From positions 865,109-929,108 of the forward strand of contig NZ_HG322952.1 in assembly GCF_000455325.1 (NCBI RefSeq): DNA of 64,000 bases, read 5' to 3'. This DNA is from Mycolicibacterium septicum DSM 44393. Lineage in GTDB: Bacteria > Actinomycetota > Actinomycetes > Mycobacteriales > Mycobacteriaceae. Below are positions 41,359 through 50,612 of this stretch, in pieces. The translations under genes and the position numbers were made by a program. Positions within the stretch are counted from its first letter, which is position 1. Each line of letters begins with the position of its first letter. The notes beneath the pieces were generated by a model. It saw only the letters and a program-made list of their open reading frames with translations. It ran no database searches and was not told where the DNA came from.

Positions 41359-41929
41359 TCGCCAGGTGAGCCAGCATCGGCGCCGCCAGGCTCGCCGAAC
41401 GCTGCGCAAGCCAACCGAACGCCCACCCGGCGACCCCGGTGACCAGGACAGTCGGGAGCACCGGTTGGCCCGCGGCACGGGCGTCGGAGATGTGTGACAG
41501 CCCGAAAGCGGTGGCCTGCAACACCTGACCGCCCGCCGGACCGAACGCTTCGGCGCCGACCTTGCCCAGCGCACCGCGGAAGGCGGCCTCCTCCGGCCAG
41601 ACGGTCCCCAGCGGGATCCGCAGCGCCAGCCAGCGGCCCGGCGCTGCGGGCAGGACCTTGCGGCGCATCCCGGTGCGGACCACCGGCACCGCCGAGGTTG
41701 CCGCCACTCCTGCGCTCACCGCGGTCGCGGCAGCCGCCCCGAGTCGCAGGCCCGACCACAGCGCCGGGGGCAGTAACCCCGGCCGGGCACTCGTCCCGAC
41801 CATCAGCACGCTGCCGAGCCCCGCCCGCACCAGCGGCTGCCACCGGGCCGGCAACCGGGGGTCGACCAGGCCGTTCCACGCGACCAGGCCCACGGCCAGC
41901 GCCACCGCGCGAATCCGGCCGGTGGACAT
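41279..41929 (-). CDS. CPBP-family intramembrane metalloprotease
   Basis: 216 aa from ATG 41929. CPBP motifs: PEEAAFRGAL (motif 1, Glu-Glu-x3-Arg, about residues 113-122), FGLSHISD (motif 2 His, about 143-150) and HLAINEAGALAAL (motif 3, about 188-200). Several TM segments. Prokaryotic members cleave or modify membrane substrates or maturate peptides. Third in line after purL and the Abhydrolase_9 gene, with a 1-nt overlap (TGATG). Orthologue of Rv0804 by position. Confidence 0.85.
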   Translation of the reverse strand: MSTGRIRAVALAVGLVAWNGLVDPRLPARWQPLVRAGLGSVLMVGTSARPGLLPPALWSGLRLGAAAATAVSAGVAATSAVPVVRTGMRRKVLPAAPGRWLALRIPLGTVWPEEAAFRGALGKVGAEAFGPAGGQVLQATAFGLSHISDARAAGQPVLPTVLVTGVAGWAFGWLAQRSASLAAPMLAHLAINEAGALAALAYQAAPTPLPPRGSQP

Positions 41930-43656
41930 CAGTATTCGGGTCCGTTGTTGGCCTCGGTCTTCTCCAGCGCCACGCGGATTCGCTCCGTGTCCTCCGGAGT
42001 CCACCCCTCCGGTGGCGCCACCGCCGCCCAGCCGTCGAGCACCGATTCGCCGTAGTTGTGCCCGTGTCCGGCCGGGACGCTCGACGCGTTGGTGATGTCG
42101 GCGGCCACCTGCCAGAACGTGATGATGGGGTACCAGCGCATCGAGGCGGTGCGGTCCGTTCCCGGCGGTTCGACCAGCCAATCCGGTTCGGAGAACAGCA
42201 GATCCGTCGACCACCAGATGATCGGGTCCGACGGGTGTTGCAGGAACAGCACGCGGGTGCCCTCCCACGGAGCGGCGGTGTCCTCGGCGATCTCGGCGGC
42301 GTTCGCGGCCTCGGAGAACCGCACGGTGCGGCCGTTGTCGTAGCTGGGTCGCGCTTGCGGTGTGCCCGGGTCGCGGCGCGCGGTCAGGCCGCGCCACAGC
42401 GGGCTGGCATTGGGCGGGCCCACCCACAGCACCGAGGAGAAGCCCATCCGCGAGATGTCGGGGAGCCAGCTGAATGCGCCCTGTCCACCCATCGATCCCA
42501 GGCTCTCCCCGTAGAGCACCAGTTGGGGGCGATGGTCGGGCGGCAGCTGCGCCCAGCGCGCTTGGATCGCGTCGATCATCAGCCGTCCGGTCTTCATGGA
42601 CTTCTCCCGGTCACCCATGAACGAAATCCAGCTCGGCAGATAGGAATACTGCATGCCGACCATCGCGGTGTCGCCGTTGTACATCAGCTCCAGGGCGCGG
42701 GCGGCCACCGGATTCACCCAGCCGGTGCCGGTGGTGGGGACGATGACCAACAGCTTGCGATCGAAGGCGTGGGTGCGCTCAAGCTCGCTGAGCAGCACCG
42801 CGGCCCGCTGATCGTCGGAGTCGGCGGTGTGCAACCCGGCATACACCCGGATCGGTTCCCTGGCCGGCGCACCGTTGAGCTTCTCCAGCTCGGCGGGACG
42901 CGGGCCGCTCGCCACGAAGTTGCGGCCCTGAAAGCCCAGCGAATCCCATGCCGCGAATGAGGCTGGGCTGCCCGACCTTTCAGGTTCGGTCGGCTGGCTG
43001 ACGCCCTCACGGGTGGTGGAGTTCTGCGGCTGGAACACCCGGCTCGCCCCGGCCAGGAAACCGCGGTAGGCCACGCCGTTGACGAGCATGACGACCAGCA
43101 CCACCACGATGGCGGTCCCGATGAACTGGGCCACCTCCCGATGCAGATGCCAGCGCCGGATAAACCACCTGGCCAGCAGTCGCACGATGTCGCGGAGCAA
43201 CCGTGCCGTCGCGATCAGCGCGGCGCCCACCGCGACCGCGATGATCAGGGTGCGCAGATAGCCCAGCGTGGCGGGGCCTTCCATGCCCATCAACGCCGAG
43301 ACCTGCCGCTGCCAGGCCGCGGCGGGGATCAGCATCAGCACGCACGCCACGATGGCGCCGGTCACGACGAGTGCCTTCAGCCAGTACAACGTCCGCTTCG
43401 ACGGAGGCCACCAGGCACGGTTGCGTAACCCGAAGCGGTACAGCGCCTTTCCGAGCAGGAGACCGATGCCGTAGCCGATGGCGGCATTGATGCCGCCGAT
43501 CAGCCCGGCGAACAGCCAGTCGCGCGGCAGCAGCGACGGGGTCAGCGAGAGACAGAAGAACAGGGCTCCGACGGCGATGCCGGCGAAGTCCAGTCGCACC
43601 AGGCTCCAGGCCCAGCGCAGCAGAGGATGACGTTCGTTGGAGGCTTTCTCCGTCAC
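41929..43656 (-). CDS. Membrane-bound Abhydrolase_9 family protein
   Basis: 575 aa, GTG start overlapping the purL stop (GTGA). The N-terminal half has about five TM segments (residues 20-200). The C-terminal half is an alpha/beta-hydrolase domain with the nucleophile motif LYGESLGSMGGQ (Ser at about 396), Asp in HPSDPIIWWS and a late His in GHGHNYGE. The combination matches the actinobacterial Abhydrolase_9 N- and C-terminal families. The active site should face outside. Substrate unknown. Confidence 0.85.
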   Translation of the reverse strand: MTEKASNERHPLLRWAWSLVRLDFAGIAVGALFFCLSLTPSLLPRDWLFAGLIGGINAAIGYGIGLLLGKALYRFGLRNRAWWPPSKRTLYWLKALVVTGAIVACVLMLIPAAAWQRQVSALMGMEGPATLGYLRTLIIAVAVGAALIATARLLRDIVRLLARWFIRRWHLHREVAQFIGTAIVVVLVVMLVNGVAYRGFLAGASRVFQPQNSTTREGVSQPTEPERSGSPASFAAWDSLGFQGRNFVASGPRPAELEKLNGAPAREPIRVYAGLHTADSDDQRAAVLLSELERTHAFDRKLLVIVPTTGTGWVNPVAARALELMYNGDTAMVGMQYSYLPSWISFMGDREKSMKTGRLMIDAIQARWAQLPPDHRPQLVLYGESLGSMGGQGAFSWLPDISRMGFSSVLWVGPPNASPLWRGLTARRDPGTPQARPSYDNGRTVRFSEAANAAEIAEDTAAPWEGTRVLFLQHPSDPIIWWSTDLLFSEPDWLVEPPGTDRTASMRWYPIITFWQVAADITNASSVPAGHGHNYGESVLDGWAAVAPPEGWTPEDTERIRVALEKTEANNGPEY

Positions 43657-45983
43657 CCGAACAGCCCGGGCAGCACGCCCTCCGACGTACTCCGTAGCTC
43701 CGCGAGGGTGATGCTGAACTGTCCCTGGACCTCGATCGAGGGTTCTCCGCCTTCTGGCCCCTCGTCGACGACGCCCACCCGGGTGACCGGCAGGTCCCGG
43801 GCCTCACACATCGACCGGAACCGGCTCTCCTCGGTGCGCGGCACGGCCACCAGCACCCGGCCCGCGGACTCCGAGAACAGGAAGACGAACGGGTCGATGC
43901 CTTCCGGCAGATCCTCCGGAAGGATGACCCGGCAACCGGTTTCACCGGCCAGCGCGGCCTCCACCACGGCCTGGATCAGCCCACCTTCGGACAGGTCGTG
44001 GGCCGCGGAGATCAGTCCGTCCCGCGAGGCCGCGGTCAGCACCTCGGCCAGCAGCTTCTCGCGGTCCAGGTCCACCTTCGGCGGAACCCCACCCAGGTGG
44101 TCGCCGGTGACCTGGGCCCAGACCGACCCGTCGAACTCGTCGCGGGTATCCCCGAGCAGCAGCAGCGTCTCACCCGGTTCGGTGCCCAGCCCGGTGGGGA
44201 TGCGTCGCTTCACGTCGTCGATCACGCCGAGCACGCCCACCACCGGCGTCGGCAGGATCGCCGTGGAGCCGGTCTGGTTGTAGAAGCTGACGTTGCCTCC
44301 GGTCACCGGAATGCCCAGGGCGGCACAGCCATCGGCGAGTCCGCGGACGGCCTGGCTGAACTGCCACATCACACCCGGGTCTTCGGGCGACCCGAAGTTC
44401 AGGCAGTTGGTCACCGCGACCGGGGTGGCCCCGGTGACCGCGACGTTGCGGTAGGCCTCGGCCAGCGCCAGCTGCGCGCCCGTGTAGGGGTCGAGCTGGG
44501 TGTAGCGGCCCGAGGCGTCGGTGGAGACTGCGATGCCGCGGCCGGTGCTCTCGTCGATGCGCAGGACACCACCGTCGGCATGCTCGGCCAGCACGGTGTT
44601 GCCGCGCACGTAGCGGTCGTACTGCTCGGTGATGAACGCGCGGCTGCACAGGTGCGGGCTGCCGATCAGTGCCAGCAGGGTGGCCTTGAGCTCGTCGCCG
44701 GTCTTCGGCCGGGGCAGTTTGGCCGAGGTGTCGGCGATCAGGGCGTCCTGGCTGTCGGGGCGGGCCACCGGGCGCTGGTAGACCGGGCCCTCGTGGGCCA
44801 CGGTGCGCGGCGGCACGTCGACGACGGTCTCGCCGTGCCAGGTGATCTGCAGCCGGTCCCCGTCGGTGACCTCACCGATGACGGTGGCCAGCACCTCCCA
44901 TTTGCGGCAGACCGCCATGAACGCATCGACGTTCTCCGGCGTGACCACGGCGCACATGCGTTCCTGGGACTCGCTGGAGAGCACCTCGGCCGGGGTCATG
45001 TCCTTGGCGCGCAGCGGCACCTGGTCCAGCTCGATGTGCATGCCGCCGTCGCCGGCCGACGCGAGTTCGGATGTGGCACAGGACAATCCGGCACCGCCGA
45101 GGTCCTGGATACCGACCACCAGGCCGGCCGAGTACAGCTCGAGACAACACTCGATGAGCACCTTCTCGGTGAACGGGTCGCCCACCTGAACGCTCGGCAG
45201 CTTCTTGCGGCCCGCTCCGCTCTCGTCGCCGCTGAAGGTGTCCGACGCCAGCACCGAGACACCGCCGATGCCGTCCAGGCCGGTGCGCGCGCCGAACAGG
45301 ATGATCTTGTTGCCGGTACCCGAGGCGAACGCCAGATGCAGGTCCTCCTTGCGCAGGGCACCCACACACAGCGCGTTGACCAGCGGGTTGCCGGCGTAGG
45401 ACGGGTCGAAGATCGTCTCGCCGCCGATGTTGGGCAGGCCCAGCGAGTTGCCGTAGCCGCCGACACCGCGCACCACGCCGTCGAGCACGCGGCGGGTGTC
45501 GGGTGCGTCGGCCGCGCCGAAGCGCAGCTGGTCCATGACCGCGACCGGGCGGGCGCCCATCGCCATGATGTCGCGGACGATGCCGCCGACGCCGGTGGCC
45601 GCACCCTGGTAGGGCTCGACGTAGGACGGGTGGTTGTGGGACTCGACCTTGAAGGTGACGGCCCAGCCGTCGCCGATGTCGACTACGCCGGCGTTCTCAC
45701 CGATGCCGGCCAGCATGCCGGCGCGCATCTCGTCGGTGGTGGTCTCACCGAAGTAGCGCAGGTGCACCTTCGAAGACTTGTAGGAGCAGTGTTCGCTCCA
45801 CATCACCGAGTACATGGCCAGCTCGGCGTCGGTGGGGCGGCGGCCCAGGATCTCGCGAATCCGCTGGTACTCGTCGTCCTTGAGACCGAGTTCGCGGTAG
45901 GGCTGCGGCTGATCGGGGGTGGCGGCTGCCCGCTCCACAGTGTCTTGGGTGGATGTACGGCCGTGGGTGAGCTCAGACGTCAC
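43653..45983 (-). CDS. purL: Phosphoribosylformylglycinamidine synthase, PurL subunit
   Basis: 776 aa, GTG start. Signature parts: MWSEHCSYKSSKVHLRYF (near residue 60), GWAVTFKVESHNHPS, GATGVGGIVRDIMAMGARP (about 130) and, in the second half, GGNVSFYNQTGSTAI. This is the small-PurL architecture that needs PurQ and PurS, both of which are encoded at 49689-50599. ATP-dependent conversion of FGAR to FGAM. Leaderless start by TAAACT 6 nt upstream. Confidence 0.96.
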   Translation of the reverse strand: MTSELTHGRTSTQDTVERAAATPDQPQPYRELGLKDDEYQRIREILGRRPTDAELAMYSVMWSEHCSYKSSKVHLRYFGETTTDEMRAGMLAGIGENAGVVDIGDGWAVTFKVESHNHPSYVEPYQGAATGVGGIVRDIMAMGARPVAVMDQLRFGAADAPDTRRVLDGVVRGVGGYGNSLGLPNIGGETIFDPSYAGNPLVNALCVGALRKEDLHLAFASGTGNKIILFGARTGLDGIGGVSVLASDTFSGDESGAGRKKLPSVQVGDPFTEKVLIECCLELYSAGLVVGIQDLGGAGLSCATSELASAGDGGMHIELDQVPLRAKDMTPAEVLSSESQERMCAVVTPENVDAFMAVCRKWEVLATVIGEVTDGDRLQITWHGETVVDVPPRTVAHEGPVYQRPVARPDSQDALIADTSAKLPRPKTGDELKATLLALIGSPHLCSRAFITEQYDRYVRGNTVLAEHADGGVLRIDESTGRGIAVSTDASGRYTQLDPYTGAQLALAEAYRNVAVTGATPVAVTNCLNFGSPEDPGVMWQFSQAVRGLADGCAALGIPVTGGNVSFYNQTGSTAILPTPVVGVLGVIDDVKRRIPTGLGTEPGETLLLLGDTRDEFDGSVWAQVTGDHLGGVPPKVDLDREKLLAEVLTAASRDGLISAAHDLSEGGLIQAVVEAALAGETGCRVILPEDLPEGIDPFVFLFSESAGRVLVAVPRTEESRFRSMCEARDLPVTRVGVVDEGPEGGEPSIEVQGQFSITLAELRSTSEGVLPGLFG

Positions 45984-45989
45984 GTGATC

Positions 45990-45995
45990 AGTTTA
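45990..45995 (-). promoter_or_regulatory. -10 element of purL
   Basis: TAAACT on the minus strand, 6 nt before GTG 45983; leaderless pattern. Confidence 0.65.
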
Positions 45996-46056
45996 GTTGC
46001 TGCTCGCGTGTGGGCGCGGCCACACCGACGGGCGGCGCCGAAACCCGGCTGCAGGG

Positions 46057-46404
46057 CTATCCGCCCGCGATACAGAACGCGTTGCCGGCCGGGTCGGCCA
46101 GCACCACCCAGTTGAACTCCGGACCGAAGTTGTGCCGCCCGGTCTCGCTGGCGCCCAGCCCCACCAGACGCGTCACCTCGGCCTCCATGTCGGCCGCGTG
46201 GAAGTCGAGGTGCACGCGATTCTTGCCCGGCGTCGGATCGTCGACGTGCTGGAAACCGAGGTTGGGCCCGCCCGGCAGGTCGACGAGGACGAATTCGCCT
46301 GGAACAACGGCATTTACCGTGCCGTTGACGGCCTGCGCCCACCATTGGGCCAGCGTGTCGGGATCGGTGCAGTCGACTGTGATCATCTCCACGGAGAGTG
46401 CCAT
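46057..46404 (-). CDS. Glyoxalase/VOC-superfamily protein
   Basis: 115 aa, one VOC module pair. Starts with ITVDCTDPDTLAQWWAQAVN; metal-site-like His/Glu positions include NRVHLDFHAADMEAE (about residues 62-76) and the closing VVLADPAGNAFCI. Length matches Rv0801. Reaction unknown; members bind a divalent metal and act on glyoxalase, dioxygenase or resistance substrates. Leaderless by TAGGGT 7 nt upstream. Confidence 0.88.
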   Translation of the reverse strand: MALSVEMITVDCTDPDTLAQWWAQAVNGTVNAVVPGEFVLVDLPGGPNLGFQHVDDPTPGKNRVHLDFHAADMEAEVTRLVGLGASETGRHNFGPEFNWVVLADPAGNAFCIAGG

Positions 46405-46411
46405 GGCGCCG

Positions 46412-46417
46412 ACCCTA
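46412..46417 (-). promoter_or_regulatory. -10 element of the VOC gene
   Basis: TAGGGT on the minus strand, 7 nt before ATG 46404; it lies between the VOC start and the pepC stop. Confidence 0.55.
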
Positions 46418-46419
46418 GA

Positions 46420-47682
46420 TCAGGCCGGTGACAAGAACCCCCGCAATGCCGCCGAATAGGCGGCGACGTCCCGGGCGCCCATGAACTCCCTTGCGGAATG
46501 CATGGCGAGCTGCGCCGCGCCGACGTCGACGGTCGGGATCCCGGTGCGCGCCGACGTCATCGGCCCGATGGTGGACCCGCACGGCAGATCGGCGCGGTGC
46601 TCATAGCGTTGCAGCGGCACCCCGGCGTGGTCACAGGCCAGCGCGAACGCCGCCGCGGTGCGGCCGTCGGTGGCGTAGCGCAGGTTGGGCTGCACCTTCA
46701 GCACGGGCCCGGCGTTGACCTCGATCAGGTGTCCGGGCTCATGACGGTCCGGGTAGTTCGGATGCGTCGCGTGCGCCATGTCCCCGGAAGCCACCATCGA
46801 TCCGGCCGCCCTGCGCAGGAAGTCCTCCCGGGTACCGCCCGCGGCGAGCACGATGCGCTCCAGCACGGTCGGCAACAGTTCGGACTGGGCGCCGTGGTCC
46901 GAGGTCGAACCGACCTCCTCGTGGTCGAACAGCGCCAGCACCGGCACATGTGTGCCTGCACCCGCGGCCAGGACCGCCTCCAGTCCCGCGTAGCAGGTGG
47001 CCTGGTTGTCCAGTCTGGGCGCGCTGACGAACTCCCCCTCGGCGCCGGTGATCGCCGACGGGGTCAGGTCGTGGGTCATCAGGTCGAAGCCCAGCACGTC
47101 GCCCTCGTCGGCCCCGGCCCGCTCCGCGACGAACCGCAGGAACGACCCGGGCCGCTCCCCCAGGCCCCACACCGCGTTGACGTGGCGCTGCGGGTCGGGG
47201 CTCACGCCCTTGCGGTCCTCGGACAGGTGGATGGCGAGCTGGGGCACGCGCAGGATCGGATCGTCGATCCGGATCAACCGGTGTTCGATCCGGTTGCCGT
47301 CGCGGACCGAGAGCCTGCCGCTGATCCCGAGGTCGCGGTCCAACCACGAGTTCAGCCAGGCCCCGCCGTAGGGCTGCAGTGCGACCACCTGCCAGCCGGC
47401 GACGACGCGATCGGGGTGCTGCTTGACCCGGAGGTTGGGGCTGTCGGTGTGGCCGCCGACGACCCGGAACGGTGCGGCCGGGTCGGTTCCCTCGGCGTTC
47501 CAGGCCACGAGCGAGCCCGCCCGCACCGTGAAGAACTTGCCCGCGGTGGCCGGCCAGCCGTCGGTTTCGGCCAGCTCGGTGAATCCCGCGTCGCGCAGGC
47601 GTTGCGCGGCAGTGGCGCACACGTGGAACGGAGACGGAGAGGCATCGATGAACTCGCACAGGCCCTGAGCGCTCGCTGGCAT
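46420..47682 (-). CDS. pepC: M18-family aminopeptidase
   Basis: 420 aa. Zinc-site motifs of the aspartyl-aminopeptidase family: VVGGHTDSPNLRVKQ (His and Asp, about residues 73-87), LFDHEEVGSTS (Glu-Glu, about 250-260) and AMHSAREFMG near the end (His, about 395). Dodecameric family in other bacteria. It cleaves N-terminal residues in cytosolic peptide turnover. Orthologue of Rv0800. Divergent from the peroxidase gene. Confidence 0.93.
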   Translation of the reverse strand: MPASAQGLCEFIDASPSPFHVCATAAQRLRDAGFTELAETDGWPATAGKFFTVRAGSLVAWNAEGTDPAAPFRVVGGHTDSPNLRVKQHPDRVVAGWQVVALQPYGGAWLNSWLDRDLGISGRLSVRDGNRIEHRLIRIDDPILRVPQLAIHLSEDRKGVSPDPQRHVNAVWGLGERPGSFLRFVAERAGADEGDVLGFDLMTHDLTPSAITGAEGEFVSAPRLDNQATCYAGLEAVLAAGAGTHVPVLALFDHEEVGSTSDHGAQSELLPTVLERIVLAAGGTREDFLRRAAGSMVASGDMAHATHPNYPDRHEPGHLIEVNAGPVLKVQPNLRYATDGRTAAAFALACDHAGVPLQRYEHRADLPCGSTIGPMTSARTGIPTVDVGAAQLAMHSAREFMGARDVAAYSAALRGFLSPA

Positions 47683-47720
47683 CTTTTCATCTTGACCGGC
47701 GAACCGGCCGCAGGTGTCGG

Positions 47721-47726
47721 TAGGGT
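47721..47726 (+). promoter_or_regulatory. -10 element of the peroxidase-encapsulin operon
   Basis: TAGGGT, 6 nt before GTG 47733; leaderless pattern. Confidence 0.6.
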
Positions 47727-47732
47727 CGGTTT

Positions 47733-48758
47733 GTGCCCGATCCGATCCCGCAGCCGGTGCTGAACCTCCTGACGCGGGCGGCCATCTTCCTGGTACTGAC
47801 GATCGAGGACGACGGTGAGCAAGCCGTTCACGACGTCCTCCCTGACATTTCGGGCATCGTCCGCTCGATCTGGTTCCGCGATACCACCAAGGAGCTGTCG
47901 CTGGTGGCGGGGATCGGTTCGGCGGCCTGGGATCGCCTGTTCGCCGGGCCGCGCCCGGCCAGTCTGCATCCGTTCATCGCCCTCGACGGCGGACGACATC
48001 AGGCACCGTCCACCCCGGGTGATGTGTTGTTGCACATCCGCGCGGACACCATGGACGTGTGTTTCGAGTTGGCCGATCGGATGCTGCAGGAGTTCGGCAG
48101 TGCCGTCACGGTTGTCGACGAGGTGCACGGGTTCCAGTACTTCGACAACCGCGATCTGCTGGGCTTCGTCGACGGTACCGAGAACCCGAACGGGTCCACC
48201 GCGGCGGCCGCCGTTCAGATCGGCGCCGAGGATCCAGATTTCGCCGGGGCCAGCTACGTGCACATCCAGAAGTACGTGCATGAGATGACGGACTGGCGCT
48301 CGCTGTCGGTCGAGGAACAGCAACGGGTGATCGGCCGCACCAAGCTCGACGACATCGAAATGGCCGATGACGTCAAACCTTCCAACTCTCACATCGCGCT
48401 GAACGTCATCACCGACGAAGACGGCAACGAACTGAAGATCGTGCGGCGCAACATGCCGTTCGGCGAACTCGGCAGCGGCGAGTTCGGCACGTACTACATC
48501 GGCTACTGTGCCGATCCGGCCATCACCGAACGCATGCTGACCAACATGTTCATCGGCGATCCGCCCGGCAACACCGACCGGATCCTGGATTTCTCGACCG
48601 CGGTGACCGGCGGGATGTTCTTCGTGCCCACCATCAGCTTCCTCGATGATCCACCGCCGCTTCCGGTTCCGGTCGAAGAACCGGAAGTGATCGCAAGCGA
48701 CACCGCGGTGCCCGAACACTCACTGGCGATCGGCAGCCTGAAAGGAATCCCGCAATGA
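47733..48758 (+). CDS. dyp: Dye-decolorising peroxidase, encapsulin cargo
   Basis: 341 aa, GTG start, leaderless by TAGGGT. The DyP signature GFVDGTENPNG (about residues 147-157) carries the catalytic Asp; the proximal His is in SNSHIALNV (about 220) and a distal Arg in the RRNMPFGE block (about 238). After about 305 residues a linker rich in Pro/Val/Glu leads to the tail AIGSLKGIPQ, the cargo-loading peptide that docks to encapsulin. The encapsulin start overlaps the stop (ATGA). A heme peroxidase housed in the nanocompartment. Confidence 0.95.
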   Translation: MPDPIPQPVLNLLTRAAIFLVLTIEDDGEQAVHDVLPDISGIVRSIWFRDTTKELSLVAGIGSAAWDRLFAGPRPASLHPFIALDGGRHQAPSTPGDVLLHIRADTMDVCFELADRMLQEFGSAVTVVDEVHGFQYFDNRDLLGFVDGTENPNGSTAAAAVQIGAEDPDFAGASYVHIQKYVHEMTDWRSLSVEEQQRVIGRTKLDDIEMADDVKPSNSHIALNVITDEDGNELKIVRRNMPFGELGSGEFGTYYIGYCADPAITERMLTNMFIGDPPGNTDRILDFSTAVTGGMFFVPTISFLDDPPPLPVPVEEPEVIASDTAVPEHSLAIGSLKGIPQ

Positions 48759-49552
48759 ACAACCTGTACCGCGAGCTTGCCCCGATCACCGAGTCCGCCT
48801 GGGCCGAGATCGAACTCGAGGCCAGCCGGACTTTCAAGCGGCACATCGCCGGACGGCGCGTGGTCGACGTCAGCGAGCCCGGCGGCCCGGTTACCGCGGC
48901 GATCAGCACGGGCCATCTGCTCGATGTGAACTCGCCCGGTGACGGCGTGGTCGCCCACCTGCGCGACGCCAAGCCGCTGGTGCGTCTGCGGGTGCCGTTC
49001 ACGGTGTCGCGCACCGCAATTGACGACGTCGAGCGCGGCGCCCAGGACTCCGACTGGGATCCGGTGAAGGACGCCGCCAAGAAGCTGGCGTTCGTCGAGG
49101 ACCGGGCGATCTTCGAGGGTTACCCGGCGGCCTCGATCGAGGGCATCCGCAGCTCCAGCTCCAACCCGGCGCTGGCCCTGCCCGACGACGCCCGTGAGAT
49201 CCCCGACGTGATCGCCCAGGCGCTGTCCGAGCTGCGGCTGGCCGGTGTCGACGGACCGTACTCGGTGCTGCTCTCGGCGGCGACCTACACCAAGGTCAGC
49301 GAGACGACGGCGCACGGTTACCCGATCCGCGAGCACCTGAGCCGGCTGGTCGATGGCGAGATCATCTGGGCGCCCGCGATCGACGGTGCGTTCGTACTGT
49401 CCACCCGCGGTGGCGATTTCGATCTGCAGCTGGGCACCGACGTCTCGATCGGCTACCTGTCCCACGATGCGGAGAGCGTGCAGCTGTACCTGCAGGAGAC
49501 GCTGACGTTCCTGGCCTACACCGCCGAGGCCTCGGTCGCCCTCACCGCCTGA
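48755..49552 (+). CDS. enc: Encapsulin shell protein (Cfp29)
   Basis: 265 aa, HK97-fold shell protein. Typical segments: MNNLYRELAPITESAWAEIE at the N terminus, ARRTFKRHIAGRRVVDV-like block, and LGTDVSIGYLSHDAESVQLY near the C terminus. Family-1 encapsulin, 60-mer shell expected. Coupled to the peroxidase by a 4-nt overlap. The pair probably handles oxidative or acid stress. Orthologue of Rv0798c. Confidence 0.96.
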   Translation: MNNLYRELAPITESAWAEIELEASRTFKRHIAGRRVVDVSEPGGPVTAAISTGHLLDVNSPGDGVVAHLRDAKPLVRLRVPFTVSRTAIDDVERGAQDSDWDPVKDAAKKLAFVEDRAIFEGYPAASIEGIRSSSSNPALALPDDAREIPDVIAQALSELRLAGVDGPYSVLLSAATYTKVSETTAHGYPIREHLSRLVDGEIIWAPAIDGAFVLSTRGGDFDLQLGTDVSIGYLSHDAESVQLYLQETLTFLAYTAEASVALTA

Positions 49553-49580
49553 GTCCCCTTGCCCCTTTGGTCCCCTTGCC

Positions 49581-49644
49581 CCGCGAGCGACCGTGTCTGT
49601 ACGCCGACACGCCGCAAATTGCGTACCTCAGCGGTCGCTCGCGG
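49581..49644. terminator. Long hairpin between encapsulin and purQ
   Basis: Arms 49581-49604 and 49621-49644 (24 nt) pair for 13 bp (CCGCGAGCGACCG), are mismatched for 5, then pair for 6 (GTACGC). It lies between convergent stops. An A/T-containing loop (CGCAAATT) sits at the tip. Likely bidirectional terminator. Confidence 0.65.
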
Positions 49645-49688
49645 CGCCGAGTGAGGCCGAGCCGAGTGAGGCCGAATAAGGCAGAAAG

Positions 49689-50363
49689 CTAAACCGAGAG
49701 AACCGCGTCCAGCGCGGAGTAGAACAAGCCGAGCCCGTCGTCGGACGGACCGGTCAACGCCTCGGTGGCGTGTTCGGGATGCGGCATCAGGCCGACGACG
49801 CGACGGTTGGCCGAGCACACGCCCGCGATGCCGCGCATCGAACCGTTGAGGTTCTCGCGGTAGCGGAAGACCACGCGGTCCTCGCCCTCGAGTTCGTCGA
49901 GCACGGCGTCGGAGGCGACGTAACGGCCTTCGCCCGACTTGAGCGGGATCAGCAGGTCGGCACCGGCGTCATACCGGGTGGTCCAGGCCGTGGTGTTGGA
50001 GGCGACCTCCAGCCACACGTCGCGGCAGATGAAGTGCAGTCCGGCGTTGCGGGTCAGAGCACCGGGCAGCAGCCCGGCCTCGCACAGCACCTGGAAGCCG
50101 TTGCAGATGCCGAGCACAGGCATGCCCTTGCCGGCAGCCTCCACGACCGAACCCATCACGGGCGCGAACTTCGCGATGGCCCCGCAGCGCAGGTAGTCCC
50201 CGTAGGAGAAGCCACCGGGCACGACGACCGCGTCGACGCCCTTCAGGTCCGCGTCGGCGTGCCACAGGCTGACCGCCTCGGCCCCGGCCAGACGGACGGC
50301 TCGGGCCGCGTCGACGTCGTCGAGCGTCCCGGGGAAGGTGATCACCCCGACACGGGTGGTCAC
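49689..50363 (-). CDS. purQ: FGAM synthase glutaminase subunit
   Basis: 224 aa, GTG start overlapping the purS stop (GTGA). Class I glutamine amidotransferase: VVPGGFSYGDYLRCGAIAKF, nucleophile Cys in LGICNGFQVLCEAG (about residue 87) and His/Glu in MPHPEHATE (about 195-200). It supplies ammonia to PurL. Together with purS and purL this completes the three-part FGAM synthase. Confidence 0.96.
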   Translation of the reverse strand: MTTRVGVITFPGTLDDVDAARAVRLAGAEAVSLWHADADLKGVDAVVVPGGFSYGDYLRCGAIAKFAPVMGSVVEAAGKGMPVLGICNGFQVLCEAGLLPGALTRNAGLHFICRDVWLEVASNTTAWTTRYDAGADLLIPLKSGEGRYVASDAVLDELEGEDRVVFRYRENLNGSMRGIAGVCSANRRVVGLMPHPEHATEALTGPSDDGLGLFYSALDAVLSV

Positions 50364-50599
50364 GCGCCCTCCCTGCTCACCGAGAAGTCCTCGATAACGG
50401 TATTGGCCAGCAGAGATTCGGCGATCTCGGCCAGGGTTTCGTCAGCTACGGAGTCATCGACTTCGAGCTCGAAACGCTTGCCCTGACGGACGTCCGAGAT
50501 ACCACCATGTCCAAGCCGACCAAGTGCCCCGACGATCGCCTGACCCTGGGGGTCGAGGATCTCCGCCTTGGGCATGACGTGCACAACCACCTTTGCCAC
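50360..50599 (-). CDS. purS: FGAM synthase PurS subunit
   Basis: 79 aa from GTG 50599, the usual PurS length. The family text is VVHVMPKAEILDPQGQAIVG with FELEVDDS and ANTVIEDFSV near the end. PurS bridges PurL and PurQ. Leaderless by TAGAGT at 50607-50612, so purS-purQ forms its own transcript apart from purL. Confidence 0.95.
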   Translation of the reverse strand: MAKVVVHVMPKAEILDPQGQAIVGALGRLGHGGISDVRQGKRFELEVDDSVADETLAEIAESLLANTVIEDFSVSREGA

Positions 50600-50606
50600 G
50601 GCGCAC

Positions 50607-50612
50607 ACTCTA
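50607..50612 (-). promoter_or_regulatory. -10 element of purS-purQ
   Basis: TAGAGT on the minus strand, 7 nt before GTG 50599; leaderless pattern, and it supports that start over the ORF opening at 50608. Confidence 0.65.

Noticed and set aside
43998..46115. 705-codon open frame on the plus strand
   Set aside because: Exact antisense of purL, whose signature motifs are all on the minus strand; composition is typical of a shadow frame.
46498..47763. 421-codon open frame on the plus strand
   Set aside because: Antisense of the M18 aminopeptidase; no start signal and no domain.
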